In this document: positions 1 through 7,406 of the stretch, in pieces | How positions within the stretch are numbered: the stretch's first letter is position 1 | Layout: each line of letters opens with the position of its first letter | From: UM-FILTER-38-24 sp041663205 | Lineage (GTDB): Bacteria > Patescibacteriota > Gracilibacteria > UBA1369 > LOWO2-01-FULL-3 | DNA length: 64,000 nucleotides | Assembly (NCBI GenBank): GCA_041663205.1 | Contig: JBAZQZ010000002.1 | Coordinates: forward strand, 1-64,000 | Direction: 5' to 3' | The notes under the pieces: generated by a model | What the model was told of the DNA's origin: nothing | Seen by the model: only the letters and a program-made list of their open reading frames with translations | The model's database searches: none | Translations under genes and position numbers: made by a program

Positions 1-660
1 TAGGGTTGGTCTTTGTAGCAATCGAAGTACGCAAGTGCCGATACGGGATCTTTGTCTGCGACACTTCTGACGGCTTTTTCCAGAATTTCTTTGGCGTAGG
101 GTTGGTCTTTGTAGCGATCGAAGTACGCAAGTGCCGATACGGGATCTTTGTCTGCGACACTTCTGACGGCTTTTTCCAGAATTTCTTTGGCGTAGGGTTG
201 GTCTTTGTAGCGATCGAAGTACGCAATTGCCGATACGGGATCTTTGTCTGCGACACTTCTGACGGCTTTTTCCAGAATTTCTTTGGCGTAGGGTTGGTCT
301 TTGTAGCAATCAAAGTACTCAAGTGCCGAGAAGGGATCTTTGTCTGCGGTACTTCTTACGGCTTTTTCCAGAATTTCTTTGGCGTAGGGTTGGTCTTTGT
401 AGAGATCGAAGTTGTTAAGTGCCGATACGGGATCTTTGTCTGTGGCAATTCTGACGGCTTTTTCCAGGATTTCTTTGGCGTAGGGTTGGTCTTCGTAGCG
501 ATCGAAGTACTCAAGTGCCAATCTGGGGTCTTCGTCTGCTATTTTTTCCAGAATCTCTTTGGTATAGGGCTTGTCTTCGTAGAGATTGAAGTTGTTAAGT
601 GCTGATCTGGGGTCTTTGTCTGCGGTATTTCTGACGGCTTTTTCCAGAATCTCTTCGGCA
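1..660. repeat. Tandem 96-bp coding repeats
   Basis: Units begin at 1, 97, 193, 289, 385, 481 (84 bp, one 12-bp deletion) and 565, and continue beyond the left edge. Units 1-96, 97-192 and 193-288 differ from neighbours by about one base each; units further right are more diverged. The array therefore seems to be expanding from the C-terminal-coding side. Confidence 0.9.
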
Positions 661-881
661 TACGGTTTGTCTTCGTATTTTTCGAAGTTTTCTAACACTT
701 CTGCTGGATTTTCCTCTGCGGCAGTCATGTCTGCTTTTTTAGAATCAGTCAGTTGTTCCGAAATAGCGTCCATTTCTTGTTGGCGTGCAAGAGGATTTTC
801 GTTTTTTGGTGATTCGGGTTGGGGTTTTGGCTGCACTGGTTGTTCAGGAGGCTTTGGCTGCTCTGGTTGTTCAGGAGGCAT
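1..881 (-). CDS. Helical tandem-repeat protein, C-terminal part outside the window
   Basis: An open frame starts with ATG at 881 and runs off the left edge (293 codons visible). The N-terminus is Pro/Gln-rich (residues 1-27, PEQP and PKPP motifs), followed by a short charged segment. From about residue 69 there are tandem 32-residue units of the type YKDQPYAKEILEKAV...ADKDPVSALAYFD, with one unit shortened to 28 residues (481-564). The pattern resembles TPR- or HEAT-like helical hairpins, so a solenoid protein-binding scaffold is likely; this is inference. There is no signal peptide or membrane segment. The three units nearest the left edge are almost identical in DNA. Plus-strand frames here are by-products of the repeat. 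The family is not recognised by name. Confidence 0.75.
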   Translation of the reverse strand, partial: MPPEQPEQPKPPEQPVQPKPQPESPKNENPLARQQEMDAISEQLTDSKKADMTAAEENPAEVLENFEKYEDKPYAEEILEKAVRNTADKDPRSALNNFNLYEDKPYTKEILEKIADEDPRLALEYFDRYEDQPYAKEILEKAVRIATDKDPVSALNNFDLYKDQPYAKEILEKAVRSTADKDPFSALEYFDCYKDQPYAKEILEKAVRSVADKDPVSAIAYFDRYKDQPYAKEILEKAVRSVADKDPVSALAYFDRYKDQPYAKEILEKAVRSVADKDPVSALAYFDCYKDQP

Positions 882-913
882 ATTTAGTGCTTGTTTGTTT
901 TTGTGTTCTGTTC

Positions 914-942
914 ATTATACCTTATTTTTGATTTTTTAACAA
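914..942 (-). promoter_or_regulatory. Promoter of the tandem-repeat gene
   Basis: On the minus strand TTGTTA (942-937) and TATAAT (919-914) are separated by 17 bases. Transcription would start near 907, giving a leader of about 26 bases to the ATG at 881. Confidence 0.6.
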
Positions 943-952
943 TAATTGGGGT

Positions 953-1699
953 ATGATTTCCTTAGTGATTTATCCAAAATTTCTACAAGTGGGCGAGAAT
1001 ACTTTTCCCGTGAGGTGCGAGGTTTCGCGCGGGCGGAGTTCGACTGTGAAGATTTTGAACGGGGAGGTCGTTATCAGATTGTCGAGATACGCCGGAGAAT
1101 TTCAGCAAGCGAAAATAATCGAGAAATTTTTGACGTGGGCGGGGAAGAGATTGGCGAAGTTTAAGCCGTCCGGTTTTATTTTGCCTGATTATAAAGACGG
1201 CGGAAAAGTTTTCACGCACAATAAAGTTTACGATATTGTTGTAAAAATCACCGACAGAAAAAATAATACTGCGAGGCTTAAGGAAGGCGTGATTGAGATT
1301 TTTCTCGGGCGTGTTTTTGCGGAAAAATTGTCGGAAAAGGGCAGGGGAGTGGTGGTGAAAAAACTTGCCGAGGACGTGATTTTGAAGGATCAGACTTCGT
1401 ATCTGAATGAGGTCGTGGATGAATTAAATCAGATGCATTTTCAGGAAAAAGTGAATTTGTGCCGTTTCAAAAAAACTCGCAGCAGGTTTGGAAGTATGAG
1501 CAGAAAGCGAAATATGAACATTTCGTTTCGTCTGCTTTTTGCGCCTCGCGACGTATTTAGATATGTTTGCGTGCATGAACTTTCGCATTTGAAGGAATTT
1601 AATCATTCAAAAAGGTTTTGGGCGGTCGTAGCCGGTGCGATGCCGGAATACAAAGATGCTGAAAAGTGGCTGAGGCATAACGGATTTATGTTGGGGTAG
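953..1699 (+). CDS. DUF45/YgjP-type zinc metallopeptidase
   Basis: The 248-residue protein has the HExxH zinc motif at residues 208-212 (HELSH), with a third histidine at 218 in the EFNHSKRFW context. This is the classic end of the YgjP/DUF45 metallopeptidase family (SprT/M48-like), and its length is normal. It has no signal peptide and is probably cytosolic. The substrate is unknown. The ATG at 953 is preceded by TTGGGGT, one of the few purine-rich leaders in the window. It is divergent from the repeat gene with a 71-base gap. Confidence 0.85.
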   Translation: MISLVIYPKFLQVGENTFPVRCEVSRGRSSTVKILNGEVVIRLSRYAGEFQQAKIIEKFLTWAGKRLAKFKPSGFILPDYKDGGKVFTHNKVYDIVVKITDRKNNTARLKEGVIEIFLGRVFAEKLSEKGRGVVVKKLAEDVILKDQTSYLNEVVDELNQMHFQEKVNLCRFKKTRSRFGSMSRKRNMNISFRLLFAPRDVFRYVCVHELSHLKEFNHSKRFWAVVAGAMPEYKDAEKWLRHNGFMLG

Positions 1700-1700
1700 G

Positions 1701-1728
1701 TTGCCAAAATCTTTTTTTTGTTTATAAT
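1701..1728 (+). promoter_or_regulatory. Promoter for a small leaderless ORF
   Basis: TTGCCA (1701-1706), a 16-base spacer and a perfect TATAAT (1723-1728) lie 7 bases before the ATG at 1736. Transcription would begin at or next to the start codon. Confidence 0.6.
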
Positions 1729-1735
1729 GGGACGT

Positions 1736-1855
1736 ATGGTTGATTATGATGCTATTGAATATTATGAGAATGATGAGGAGTTTGGTCTTAATTTTAAAAA
1801 GCCAATGGATCCCCAGGTTCTTATTGATGCTGTTGAGAACATAGAAAATTCTTGA
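1736..1855 (+). CDS. Small acidic protein, 39 residues
   Basis: ATG to TGA gives a 39-residue acidic peptide beginning MVDYDAIEYYENDEE. It is supported mainly by the strong promoter placed exactly for leaderless initiation and by an uninterrupted frame; there is no recognisable family. It lies between the DUF45 gene and tRNA-Val. It could be chance, since the frame is short, but its position right after a consensus promoter favours a real gene. Confidence 0.45.
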   Translation: MVDYDAIEYYENDEEFGLNFKKPMDPQVLIDAVENIENS

Positions 1856-1913
1856 AACTTTTTGCGAGCTGTGGTAAAAGGTATAGGCTTCAGGTTTAGG
1901 TTTTTGAAAATCA

Positions 1914-1990
1914 GGGCGTTTAGCTCAGCTGGTTAGAGCATCTCGTTTACACCGAGAGGGTCGGGGGTTCGAATCCCTCAACGCCCACCA
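1914..1990 (+). tRNA. tRNA-Val (anticodon TAC)
   Basis: A full cloverleaf is visible. The acceptor GGGCGTT pairs with AACGCCC, the anticodon stem TCTCG/CGAGA encloses the loop TTTACAC (anticodon TAC), the T-arm has GGTTCGAATCC, and CCA is encoded at 1988-1990. A cytidine deaminase start codon follows 6 bases after the CCA. Confidence 0.95.
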
Positions 1991-1996
1991 TGAAAT

Positions 1997-2497
1997 ATGC
2001 TTGAAACAAAGACTTATCAATTTGATTATCTGGAAGGGACGGTAGACGATCTCACTCCTGAGCAAAGGGCTGATTATGAAGCCGCTTTGATGGCTAGAGG
2101 TGATGCGTATGCTCCTTATTCGAATTATCATGTCGGGGCTTATTTGAGGATGAATGACGGCACGATTGCTCACGGTTGGAATGCTGAGACCATAACATAT
2201 GATGGTATTCACGCTGAGGAAAGTGCTCGTGCTCGTATTCCGGGTGGTTCCAGGAGAAGTGGATTAAAAAGGGTCACTATTGTCGGTGCGCCGGCCGGGG
2301 ATAATGAGGATTGTAATCCGACGGCTCCATGCGGAGGTTGCAGACAAAAATTGCTTGAATTTACAAGAGTCGGTGATAATCCTGAGGTTGTTATGGCGGC
2401 GGTTAAGAATAGAGTTCGAATAGCAGGGTTGAGATATTTGCTTCCGTTCGCGTTTTTTCCTGATTCTATTTCACCGGTTACGAAGGGGGAAAAATAA
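1997..2497 (+). CDS. cdd: Cytidine deaminase
   Basis: The 166-residue protein carries the zinc-deaminase signature HAE at residues 72-74 (His ligand and catalytic Glu) and PCGGCRQ with Cys112 and Cys115. The substrate-binding motif PYSNYHVGA is at 40-48. It would deaminate (deoxy)cytidine to (deoxy)uridine for pyrimidine salvage. An N-terminal extension of about 25 residues precedes the usual start of the fold. An earlier ATG at 1989 hits a stop after four codons, so 1997 is the only sensible start. There is no SD site, and the gene is probably cotranscribed with tRNA-Val. Confidence 0.9.
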   Translation: MLETKTYQFDYLEGTVDDLTPEQRADYEAALMARGDAYAPYSNYHVGAYLRMNDGTIAHGWNAETITYDGIHAEESARARIPGGSRRSGLKRVTIVGAPAGDNEDCNPTAPCGGCRQKLLEFTRVGDNPEVVMAAVKNRVRIAGLRYLLPFAFFPDSISPVTKGEK

Positions 2498-2500
2498 TCT

Positions 2501-4174
2501 TTATTCCACCGCTTCCAAATAGCATTTTTCGCAGTAGACTTTTTCGGATTTGTCGGGGCTTAAGGTGCTGTTTATTTCCGTGCCGCAATTACCGCATTTT
2601 CGTTTGAATAAAATGAATGGATTGCGCTTGAGTGAGCGTTCTTTGTAGCGGCACTCAGGGCAAAGTCGGGGGATCGGGAGAGCCATTTGTTTGTAAAATT
2701 TCAGTTCCGGTTCGATGATTTTGTAATTTGATTTACAGGTGTCGCATGCCAAAATTTCTTTTGTGAATGTGTCCGGCGTGTCTTTGATGTTTTCAGGAAT
2801 TTCTGCCGTCGCGGGTTTGTTTGCTTTTACTTCTTCGTCTCGCCATTTGTATCCCATTTTCAGGGCTTGTTCTTTTGTTAACGGGAAGAAGTCTTGTGCC
2901 GGAGTTTCGTTGTAGCCAAATGCCGAGAGTTCTTTTGGGAAAAAATTTCCCCATTCTCCGACCTGCCCGTCCGGTAGGCGGGTCTTTTTCATATGTTCGA
3001 TTATCTTTGGTACAAGCGCTTCGTACTCTTCTTTCGTGTATTGTTTATTTAAAATGCAATGTGTCTTGTGGCGAAGTCCTACGCATCCGAAACAGCTGTC
3101 GCATGCGTTTAAGCCCTCGCAGTAGCGAAGGCGGCTTGAGAACCAGTTGTAGTTGCCGAAAGCCATATCTTGGCAGGCTCTGCTTACGCTACTCAGGTAA
3201 ACCGGGCCCGGGCAGTTTGGCCATCCGGCGGAATAACAGCTGTAAATCGACATGCCGTCGCCAAACGAAATGCTGTTTACGCAGTCTTCCGAGTCGAATC
3301 CTTCGAAGGTGTTTTCGCAATTTTTGCAATTGTACATGTGGTCGCCTTTGACGTTTTCACAGTTCAGATTGTGAAGAGCTTTTTGCTTTGTCGTTTTCAG
3401 CATTTTTTCGAATTCTTTTTTCCCTTCTTCGAGGGATTTGAAAGATCCGTTTATATATTTATTTTTTATTTCTTCGAATTGCTCTTTTGTGCATTTTTTG
3501 TTGAATGCATAATAGCTTTTATTGGCTAAGTTGCTTGAAAAAATGCAATTGTTGCATCCGTGGATTTGATAGCAAAAACAGCAGTCGGTGCAATTGTTTG
3601 ATTCTTCGACGAATAAGCATCCGTAGCCTTTGTTTAGTCTTGAGCAGTAGTAGCAGAGCGTCGCGTCATTTGTGTTTATTGAGTCGAAAACGTTTTTGTC
3701 GTTGACCATCCAGTATGAGTAGTAGAGGTCTTCGCATTTTGCGACGAGTGAATTCAGATAGCAATTTCTGGATTCGCGGATGTGGCTGTTGTAGTCGCAA
3801 TTTTCGGAGTTGAAAATTGATGTTCCTTCACGGGGGACTAAAAGTTGTAAATCTTTGAATTGTTCGAAAAATGGCTTATTGAAGTCATAATCGCGGCCGT
3901 ATTCAATTGCATCCCAGCCGGAGCCCCACCAAACGCTGTTTTTGTATATTTTGAACGGGCTGTCTTTTGTGTAAGCGCTGAGGATTTCTTCGCCTGTGGC
4001 GTCGCATTTTCGGCGATAAAGTTTCCATTCGTTGCGGAAGGCCATGAGTAGGCGAAATCGCTCAATCGGGGAAAGTGTTGGCAACGGGATTCCCATTTTT
4101 TCACAAAATGCTATTTCTTTGTCCAAGATTTCAAATTTTTCTCCCGACGCTTTGCATGTGGCTTGTTGTGGCAT
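2501..4174 (-). CDS. Large cysteine-rich zinc-ribbon protein (Patescibacteria family)
   Basis: The 557-residue protein has 36 cysteines. The centre (about residues 120-370) is a series of short Cys/Asn/Tyr-rich rungs (for example NNCTDCCFCYQIHGCNNC), suggesting a beta-solenoid stabilised by metals or disulfides. The C-terminus (about 480-557) has paired CxxC knuckles (CDTC, CPEC, CGNC, CEKC). The N-terminal 75 residues are a degenerate copy of that C-terminal domain: both contain the pattern M-x-x-P-x-P-x-L and RKC followed by a turn. Such proteins recur in CPR genomes, but I know of no established function. A palindromic insert encoding RLPDGQVGEW interrupts the C-terminal third. It sits 1 base from yajQ, in one transcription unit with purA and yajQ. 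Confidence 0.75.
   Translation of the reverse strand: MPQQATCKASGEKFEILDKEIAFCEKMGIPLPTLSPIERFRLLMAFRNEWKLYRRKCDATGEEILSAYTKDSPFKIYKNSVWWGSGWDAIEYGRDYDFNKPFFEQFKDLQLLVPREGTSIFNSENCDYNSHIRESRNCYLNSLVAKCEDLYYSYWMVNDKNVFDSINTNDATLCYYCSRLNKGYGCLFVEESNNCTDCCFCYQIHGCNNCIFSSNLANKSYYAFNKKCTKEQFEEIKNKYINGSFKSLEEGKKEFEKMLKTTKQKALHNLNCENVKGDHMYNCKNCENTFEGFDSEDCVNSISFGDGMSIYSCYSAGWPNCPGPVYLSSVSRACQDMAFGNYNWFSSRLRYCEGLNACDSCFGCVGLRHKTHCILNKQYTKEEYEALVPKIIEHMKKTRLPDGQVGEWGNFFPKELSAFGYNETPAQDFFPLTKEQALKMGYKWRDEEVKANKPATAEIPENIKDTPDTFTKEILACDTCKSNYKIIEPELKFYKQMALPIPRLCPECRYKERSLKRNPFILFKRKCGNCGTEINSTLSPDKSEKVYCEKCYLEAVE
2960..2984. repeat. Near-palindromic element inside a coding sequence
   Basis: Twenty-five bases read almost the same on both strands (outer arms GACC/GGTC and GCC/GGC, mismatches only near positions 2964/2980 and 2968-2970/2974-2976). 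They are GC-rich within an AT-rich gene and encode the LPDGQVG-type peptide. In-frame palindromic inserts with similar peptides are a pattern I associate with other CPR genomes. Confidence 0.55.
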
Positions 4175-4175
4175 T

Positions 4176-4670
4176 TTATCTGAAATTAGTGAAGAATAAC
4201 GGCACTTTGATGTCTTCTTTTGCTTGCAGGAATTTCATGATGCCTTGGAGGTCGTCGATGGATTTTGAGGAGACGCGGACTTCTTCGCCTTGGATAGAGG
4301 ATTTTGCTTTCGGGAAATTGTCGCGGATGAGTTTTGAAATCAGTTTTGCGCTTTCCTGGTCGATGGCTTTTACGAGTTTCATTTCTTGTCTTACTCTCAT
4401 TCCGCCGGCCTGTTCGAGCTTTTGGCGGTCGAGAATTTTTGCGGAAAGACCACGGCCGACCATTCTTTTCAATATTACGTCGTGGACGGTTTCGAGCTGA
4501 TATTCGCTTGCGGCATTCACTTTTATCGCTTCGTCCGTGAGGTCGATTTCGATGGCGGAATCTTTCAAATCGTAGCGGTTCAAAATCTCTTTTTTCGCTT
4601 GGTCTACGGCGTTTCTCATTTCCTGCATGTCGAATTTTGCGACAATGTCCATTGAGTGATCAGAAGCCAT
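4176..4670 (-). CDS. yajQ: YajQ/UPF0234 family nucleotide-binding protein
   Basis: The 164 residues match the YajQ family throughout: N-terminal SMDIVAKFDMQE, the motif EILNRYDLKDS near residue 30, and the C-terminal DDLQGIMKFLQAKE...PLFFTNFR ending. Members bind nucleotides, c-di-GMP in some species, and have been linked to RNA binding; the role here is unknown. The protein is cytosolic and full length. The gene lies 11 bases downstream of purA and 1 base upstream of the Cys-rich gene, so the three probably share the purA promoter. Confidence 0.9.
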   Translation of the reverse strand: MASDHSMDIVAKFDMQEMRNAVDQAKKEILNRYDLKDSAIEIDLTDEAIKVNAASEYQLETVHDVILKRMVGRGLSAKILDRQKLEQAGGMRVRQEMKLVKAIDQESAKLISKLIRDNFPKAKSSIQGEEVRVSSKSIDDLQGIMKFLQAKEDIKVPLFFTNFR

Positions 4671-4681
4671 ATATTTGGGGG

Positions 4682-5989
4682 TTAACGAAATATCATTGCG
4701 TCTCTTTCAAGTCCGACGCCGATTGATGAAATTTTACATCCTATCAATTCTTCGATTTTCAAAACGTAATTTTTCGCATTCTGTGGCAACTCTTCAAATG
4801 ATCGAATGTCTCCGATATTCTCTGTCCATCCTGGCATTTCCAAATATTCGATTTCCATATTTTCCATGATGTCCAAATCTGCAGGGACAGAAGGCAAAGT
4901 CTCACCATTGTATTTGTAATTGACTGCGATTTTTAGAGTTTCAAGTCCTGTTAATACGTCGAGTTTTGTGAGGTTGATGTCGGTTAGGCCATTTAGCATG
5001 ACTGCGTATTTTCCGATGACGCTGTCGTACCAGCCGCATCTTCGTGGACGGCCTGTGGTTGCGCCAAATTCGCCTCCTTTTTGGCGGATGTCTTCGCCGA
5101 GTTGGTCTTTTAATTCAGTTGGAAATGGTCCGCTTCCGACACGAGTGACGTATGCTTTCATTATTCCGACTAGGCTTGTGAAAGCCCTTCCCGGCAATCC
5201 TGTACCTGTTGAAATTCCGCCGATTGTTGGGTTTGACGATGTGACGTATGGATATGTGCCGTGATCAACGTCGAGCATGCTTCCGTTTGCGCCTTCGACT
5301 AGGATTTTTCGCCCGCTTTTGTATGCAGAGTGAAGATAATGTGCGCCGTCTACGAGCATTGGTTTTACTTTTTCGGCAAGTGTTTTCAGTTCTGATAGTT
5401 CTTTTTCTGTGTCGTATGTGATTTCTCCGTAGAGGTCTTTTAGGGTTGCTAGATTTTGTCTGTATTTTGCTTCGAATTTTGCGAAGTCGAGTAATTCGTG
5501 AATGCGGATTCCCATGCGTGATGTTTTATCCATGTAGCAAGGCCCGATTCCACGTTTTGTTGTGCCGACTTTTTTGTCGCCTTTTTTCTCTTCTTGAATG
5601 CCGTCGATTTCTTTGTGATAGTCAAAAAGCAGATGTGTACGGTCTGCGATCAATATTCTTCCGTTTGTTGAAATATTATTTTTTTCTAAAAGTTCGATTT
5701 CTTCAAATAGGGTAGGCAAGTGTAAAACCACGCCATTGCCGATCAGGCAAGTGCATGTCGGATGAAGCATTCCGGATGGAACTAGGTGAAATACGAATTT
5801 TTTTGAAGTTGTGGGATTGCTCGGATCTCTCAAGTAAATTGTATGTCCCGCATTTGCTCCGCCTGCGGCGCGCACGACCAACTCAAATTCTTCCGACAAA
5901 ATGTCGATAAGTTTTCCCTTCCCCTCATCGCCCCATTGTGTGCCGAGTACAGCCGTAAGATTACCAAGATTTAGTGGAATTTTTGCCAT
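4682..5989 (-). CDS. purA: Adenylosuccinate synthetase
   Basis: The 435-residue protein is normal length for PurA. It has the P-loop-like GDEGKGK at residues 20-26 with catalytic Asp21, GANAGHT with catalytic His49, and the GIGPCY and TTGRPRRCGWYD segments of the IMP/aspartate site. It converts IMP, aspartate and GTP to adenylosuccinate, the first step from IMP to AMP. PurB, the next enzyme, is encoded at 16.6 kb. The gene is first in a minus-strand unit with yajQ and the Cys-rich gene. Confidence 0.97.
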   Translation of the reverse strand: MAKIPLNLGNLTAVLGTQWGDEGKGKLIDILSEEFELVVRAAGGANAGHTIYLRDPSNPTTSKKFVFHLVPSGMLHPTCTCLIGNGVVLHLPTLFEEIELLEKNNISTNGRILIADRTHLLFDYHKEIDGIQEEKKGDKKVGTTKRGIGPCYMDKTSRMGIRIHELLDFAKFEAKYRQNLATLKDLYGEITYDTEKELSELKTLAEKVKPMLVDGAHYLHSAYKSGRKILVEGANGSMLDVDHGTYPYVTSSNPTIGGISTGTGLPGRAFTSLVGIMKAYVTRVGSGPFPTELKDQLGEDIRQKGGEFGATTGRPRRCGWYDSVIGKYAVMLNGLTDINLTKLDVLTGLETLKIAVNYKYNGETLPSVPADLDIMENMEIEYLEMPGWTENIGDIRSFEELPQNAKNYVLKIEELIGCKISSIGVGLERDAMIFR

Positions 5990-6016
5990 ATTTAAAGGTG
6001 TTTATGTACAGGTGGG

Positions 6017-6045
6017 AGTATAAACGGGCGGGGGAAGGTTTGCAA
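6017..6045 (-). promoter_or_regulatory. purA promoter
   Basis: On the minus strand TTGCAA (6045-6040), 17 bases, then TATACT (6022-6017). The start would be near 6010, giving a leader of about 20 bases before the purA ATG at 5989. Confidence 0.6.
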
Positions 6046-6080
6046 GAGTGGGGGGAATGCTGGGTTTGTGCTTAATTTCT

Positions 6081-6171
6081 AATTCTAGCCTTTGTGTCTA
6101 GAATATTCCTTATTCTAGAAAAGGCTTGCATACTAGAATAAGGAATGATATAATTCTATTGGTTAGAATTA
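6081..6171. promoter_or_regulatory. Operator array upstream of the Fic gene
   Basis: Copies of TTCTAG/CTAGAA-type half-sites recur: 6081-6088, an inverted pair 6097-6105/6111-6119, a perfect 14-bp inverted repeat 6105-6118/6133-6146, and a further pair 6151-6158/6164-6171. One arm fills the spacer of the Fic promoter and another overlaps its -10 box, as expected for a repressor that blocks RNA polymerase. Confidence 0.65.
6126..6154 (+). promoter_or_regulatory. Promoter of the Fic gene
   Basis: TTGCAT (6126-6131), 17-base spacer, TATAAT (6149-6154). The spacer contains the inverted-repeat arm CTAGAATAAGGAAT. The leader to ATG 6182 is about 20 bases. Confidence 0.8.
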
Positions 6172-6181
6172 GCTAAATAAT

Positions 6182-7279
6182 ATGACAAAGAAACCGTTTA
6201 TTCCTCTTCATTTACCTCCTGAATTAGATTATACGCCAATCTTTTCTAGTATAATTAAGGCGCGAGATATTATAGCTCGTTACGATGAGGCTGTGAAAAG
6301 ATTGCCAAATCCGGAAATTATTCAAAGAACATTTGAGACAAAAGAAGCGGTTTTGAGCTCAAAAATAGAAGGAACGCAAGCGACTTTTGATGAAGTATTG
6401 ATGTTTGATGCGCAAGACGTAAAATCCGAAGAAAATGAAAAGGAAAAGGATTATCGAGAAATTTTCAATTATCGTTTTGCTATAAAACATGGGAAAAATC
6501 TGTTAGAGAAAAGACCTTTGGCGGAAAATGTTATTAAAGATTTACACAGAATTCTTTTGAATTCAGTTCGTGGACAAAATAGGGCTCCCGGGCAATTTAG
6601 AAAATGCCAAGTTTTTATTGGAGCGTATGGGGCCACGATTGACGAAGCGATGTTTGTTCCACCGGAGCCGCAGCATATTCCTGAATTATTCTCAAATTTG
6701 GAAAAATATATTCACTCTGAAAAAGTGATCGATCCTTTGATACAGGTTGCGATTGCACACTATCAATTTGAAGCGATTCATCCTTTTATGGATGGAAATG
6801 GTAGAGTGGGGAGATTGCTTATCCCATTGTTTCTATACGAAAAGAAAATCACTGCTTCTCCAAATATTTATATTAGTGAATTTTTGGAAGAACATCGTGA
6901 CGTTTATTATCAATTGTTGCGGAATGTCAGCGAAAAGGGGGATTGGATTCCTTGGATTAAATTTTTCCTTGATGCTGTTTACGAACAAACAAAGATTACC
7001 CTTGAGCGAGTGGTTAAGATAGAAAAATTATATCAAGATTTGAAAGAAAAAATGCCTGAAATTAATTCAATTTATGCAAATTCATTTTTAGATGCTATTT
7101 TTATCAAGCCGACTTTTGTAACAAAGTCTATTAAAAAAATTGCAAAAATTACCAATAATCAAACTTTGTATACTGTGATTGAAAAATTTATTGAATTTAA
7201 AATTATTACCGATGTAATTCCCAAAAAAGCACGTAATAAAATTTATGTTTTCTCGGATTTAAGAAAAATTATCAGATAA
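6182..7279 (+). CDS. Class II Fic-domain AMP-transferase with C-terminal winged-helix-like region
   Basis: The 365-residue protein has the Fic active-site motif HPFMDGNGR beginning at His200, intact for transfer of AMP from ATP to a target hydroxyl. Residues 59-64 (SSKIEG) match the inhibitory [ST]xxxE[GN] helix, placed N-terminal of the Fic core, which defines class II Fic proteins. The last ~90 residues resemble a winged helix (ITNNQTLYTVIEKFIEFKIIT) as in Fic proteins that bind DNA. Together with the operator array directly upstream this suggests autorepression (inference). It is the first gene of the accessory island. The target is unknown. Confidence 0.9.
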   Translation: MTKKPFIPLHLPPELDYTPIFSSIIKARDIIARYDEAVKRLPNPEIIQRTFETKEAVLSSKIEGTQATFDEVLMFDAQDVKSEENEKEKDYREIFNYRFAIKHGKNLLEKRPLAENVIKDLHRILLNSVRGQNRAPGQFRKCQVFIGAYGATIDEAMFVPPEPQHIPELFSNLEKYIHSEKVIDPLIQVAIAHYQFEAIHPFMDGNGRVGRLLIPLFLYEKKITASPNIYISEFLEEHRDVYYQLLRNVSEKGDWIPWIKFFLDAVYEQTKITLERVVKIEKLYQDLKEKMPEINSIYANSFLDAIFIKPTFVTKSIKKIAKITNNQTLYTVIEKFIEFKIITDVIPKKARNKIYVFSDLRKIIR

Positions 7280-7326
7280 GCGGAACCCCACGAACAAGGA
7301 ATTACCTTATGAGTTAATTATATTTG

Positions 7327-7367
7327 AAAAAAGGCTCCTTAGGTAGTTGGCCGTTCGGATCCTTTTT
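7327..7367. terminator. Bidirectional terminator-like hairpin
   Basis: The arms AAAAAAGGCTCC (7327-7338) and GGATCCTTTTT (7357-7367) pair with one mismatch around an 18-base loop. The A- and T-tracts allow termination on both strands, between the convergent Fic and DUF4145 genes. Confidence 0.6.
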
Positions 7368-7406
7368 CGTATGTATGGTTGTATTTTAGCGAATGGTTGG
7401 GAAAAG

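Noticed and set aside
1..660. CRISPR array
   Set aside because: Units are contiguous, without unique spacers, and keep an open frame.
6..939. Plus-strand frames of 199 and 117 codons over the 96-bp repeats
   Set aside because: They mirror the minus-strand repeat gene; the minus frame has a promoter, an ATG and a plausible helical-repeat protein, and the plus frames are Phe/Cys/Gly-rich nonsense.
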